Assembly (NCBI GenBank): GCA_023014335.1
Contig: JAECYW010000001.1
Coordinates: forward strand, 1,922,001 to 1,986,000
Direction of reading: 5' to 3'
Source: Galerina marginata
Lineage: Eukaryota; Basidiomycota; Agaricomycetes; Agaricales; Galerinaceae
DNA: 64,000 nt
Below the pieces are notes generated by a model. It was not told where the DNA came from and made no database searches. It saw only the letters and a program-made list of their open reading frames with translations. A program made the translations under genes and the position numbers. The first letter of the stretch is position 1. The number at the start of each line of letters is the position of its first letter. Below, piece by piece: positions 63,075-64,000 of the stretch.

Positions 63075-64000
63075 TTATTTTTTGCGGAAAAGGCCAATCG
63101 TATGCTGACCACCACAGGATACAGCACTAGCAAACCAGGCACCGCCATCCTTGCGCACGACGACGCGAGGCGTTTTAACTTCTTCGACGTCACCCAGGCC
63201 AAGCTCGCCTTGAACGCCTTGTCCCCAAGAGTATAGTGCACCACCTCGTGTCACGGCCGAGCTGTTGTGAAGTCCGCACGATATTTGAACAACCGGGTCT
63301 TCAGGATCTGGGAATGCAACCAAAGCAGGCTCGGTGACAAAGTCTGGACTAACTTGGCCGTCCTTGAATGCGGGGCTATCCTCAGCAAGTCCAAGTTGTC
63401 CAGCGTTGGACCGTCCAACCGCGTAAACCTTCCCAGACTGGAGCAAGAAAAGTGTGTGCTGGCTGCCGCATTCAATCTGAACGACGACATCGTCCCCGAG
63501 TTCTTCCTTGCTCAGATTTTTGACTTTCTTTGGCAGTTGAACGAGATCTTCCTCGGACGAGGAGTAGCCGGTCCCCGTCTGACCCATGCTGTTTAGGCCC
63601 CACCCCCAGACATCGCCTGTGTCGTCAACCGCGAAGGAGTGGAAGGATCCGGCACCGATTGTGACTGCCTTACGACCTCGTATGCCGAGGGTAACTTTTT
63701 CGGGTACCGTGCCATGTATTTTGCGACGTTCCAGAACCTTCCTGCCAAGTTGAGACTGCTCTCCGGCTCCCCATGAATAGATGTTGCCATGGGTTGTGAG
63801 CACAAGAAGATGATTGCTGCCAGCTGCGATGGAAGACACCTTTTCAGCATCCCCGGGTTTGTGGCTTAGTTCCAATATTGGAACCGGGGTAAATTGATGT
63901 TTGAGACCACTGGAGAATCCAAGTGAACCTTCGTGTCCCTAGGAAACTTTGTCGGTAAGAGAGCCTTTCATAAAAAATATTAACGTACACGAAAAGAGCC
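63075..64000 (-). CDS. RCC1-like regulator of chromosome condensation (3' part)
   Basis: Seven-bladed beta-propeller. RCC1 is the guanine-nucleotide exchange factor for Ran, setting the nuclear import/export gradient. The window holds the last ~290 residues; the 5' end is beyond 64000. Propeller repeats are visible: AAGSNHLLVLTTHGNIYSWG, AGSFHSFAVDDTGDVWGWGL, IECGSQHTLFLLQSGKVYAV, GRSNAGQLG, ISCGLHNSSAVTRGGALYSW, GQGVQGELGLGD and VSCGGQHTIGLFRKK at the end. An intron at 63939-63988 precedes GHEGSLGFSS. Another RCC1-domain protein is possible, but repeat quality and length fit the Prp20/Pim1 type. Confidence 0.83.

Noticed and set aside
1..64000. CRISPR array, rRNA or bacterial operon signals
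   Set aside because: None present; spliceosomal introns throughout show eukaryotic DNA.

Overview
The window reads as nuclear DNA of a mushroom-forming basidiomycete (Agaricomycetes). Genes lie on both strands and are cut by many short GT-AG introns, mostly 46-63 nt. Several families are typical of agarics: a TET/JBP-type dioxygenase, a Tnp2 (CACTA/Plavaka-like) transposase, a DUF6534-type membrane protein and a 'GTREYTARL' membrane glycoprotein. No rRNA, canonical tRNA or CRISPR was seen. Gene models were assembled by hand from splice sites and reading-frame continuity; where the exon lengths were added up, this is stated.

Left part (1-9.2 kb), mostly housekeeping: the frame-broken 3' end of thymidylate synthase; a tandem pair of secreted M24 (Xaa-Pro peptidase-like) genes of which the first carries a frameshift; VPS17 (retromer PX-BAR sorting nexin); and a membrane-anchored GH17 glucanase with eleven exons.

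Middle part (9.5-36.3 kb), repeat-rich and accessory: a degenerate minisatellite; a block of three co-oriented genes (a basic S-P-R-K repeat protein, a Lys/acidic-rich protein, and a 1108-residue TET/JBP dioxygenase with an intact HxD...H...R site); and a 1166-bp fold-back element with about 0.4-kb inverted arms, tRNA-like Pol III boxes and a 7-bp target duplication, inserted into one of two tandem repeat units. Further right are a decayed MOT1 fragment, a triplicated ~340-bp repeat, a Uma2-like putative nuclease gene and a Tnp2 transposase gene interrupted by one stop codon.

Right part (37-64 kb), gene-dense: GTP cyclohydrolase II (riboflavin synthesis), a PPxY single-pass membrane protein, a coiled-coil/Gln-rich zinc-finger-like gene with frame breaks, a DUF6534-type protein, a divergent pair of M28 (glutamate carboxypeptidase II/VPS70-like) genes, a membrane-fused spermidine-synthase-like protein, a BTB protein, the GTREY-family protein, a 2OG-Fe(II) oxygenase, two uncharacterised genes and the 3' part of an RCC1-like gene.

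Two themes recur. In both duplicated peptidase families one copy is intact while its sister carries single-base frame breaks, which suggests decay of redundant copies, although assembly indels are an alternative. In the repeat-rich middle, several otherwise good frames are broken by single in-frame stops that a C-to-T change could explain. The least ordinary items are the TET/JBP locus, the fold-back element and a 5-nt microexon in the plus-strand M28 gene.
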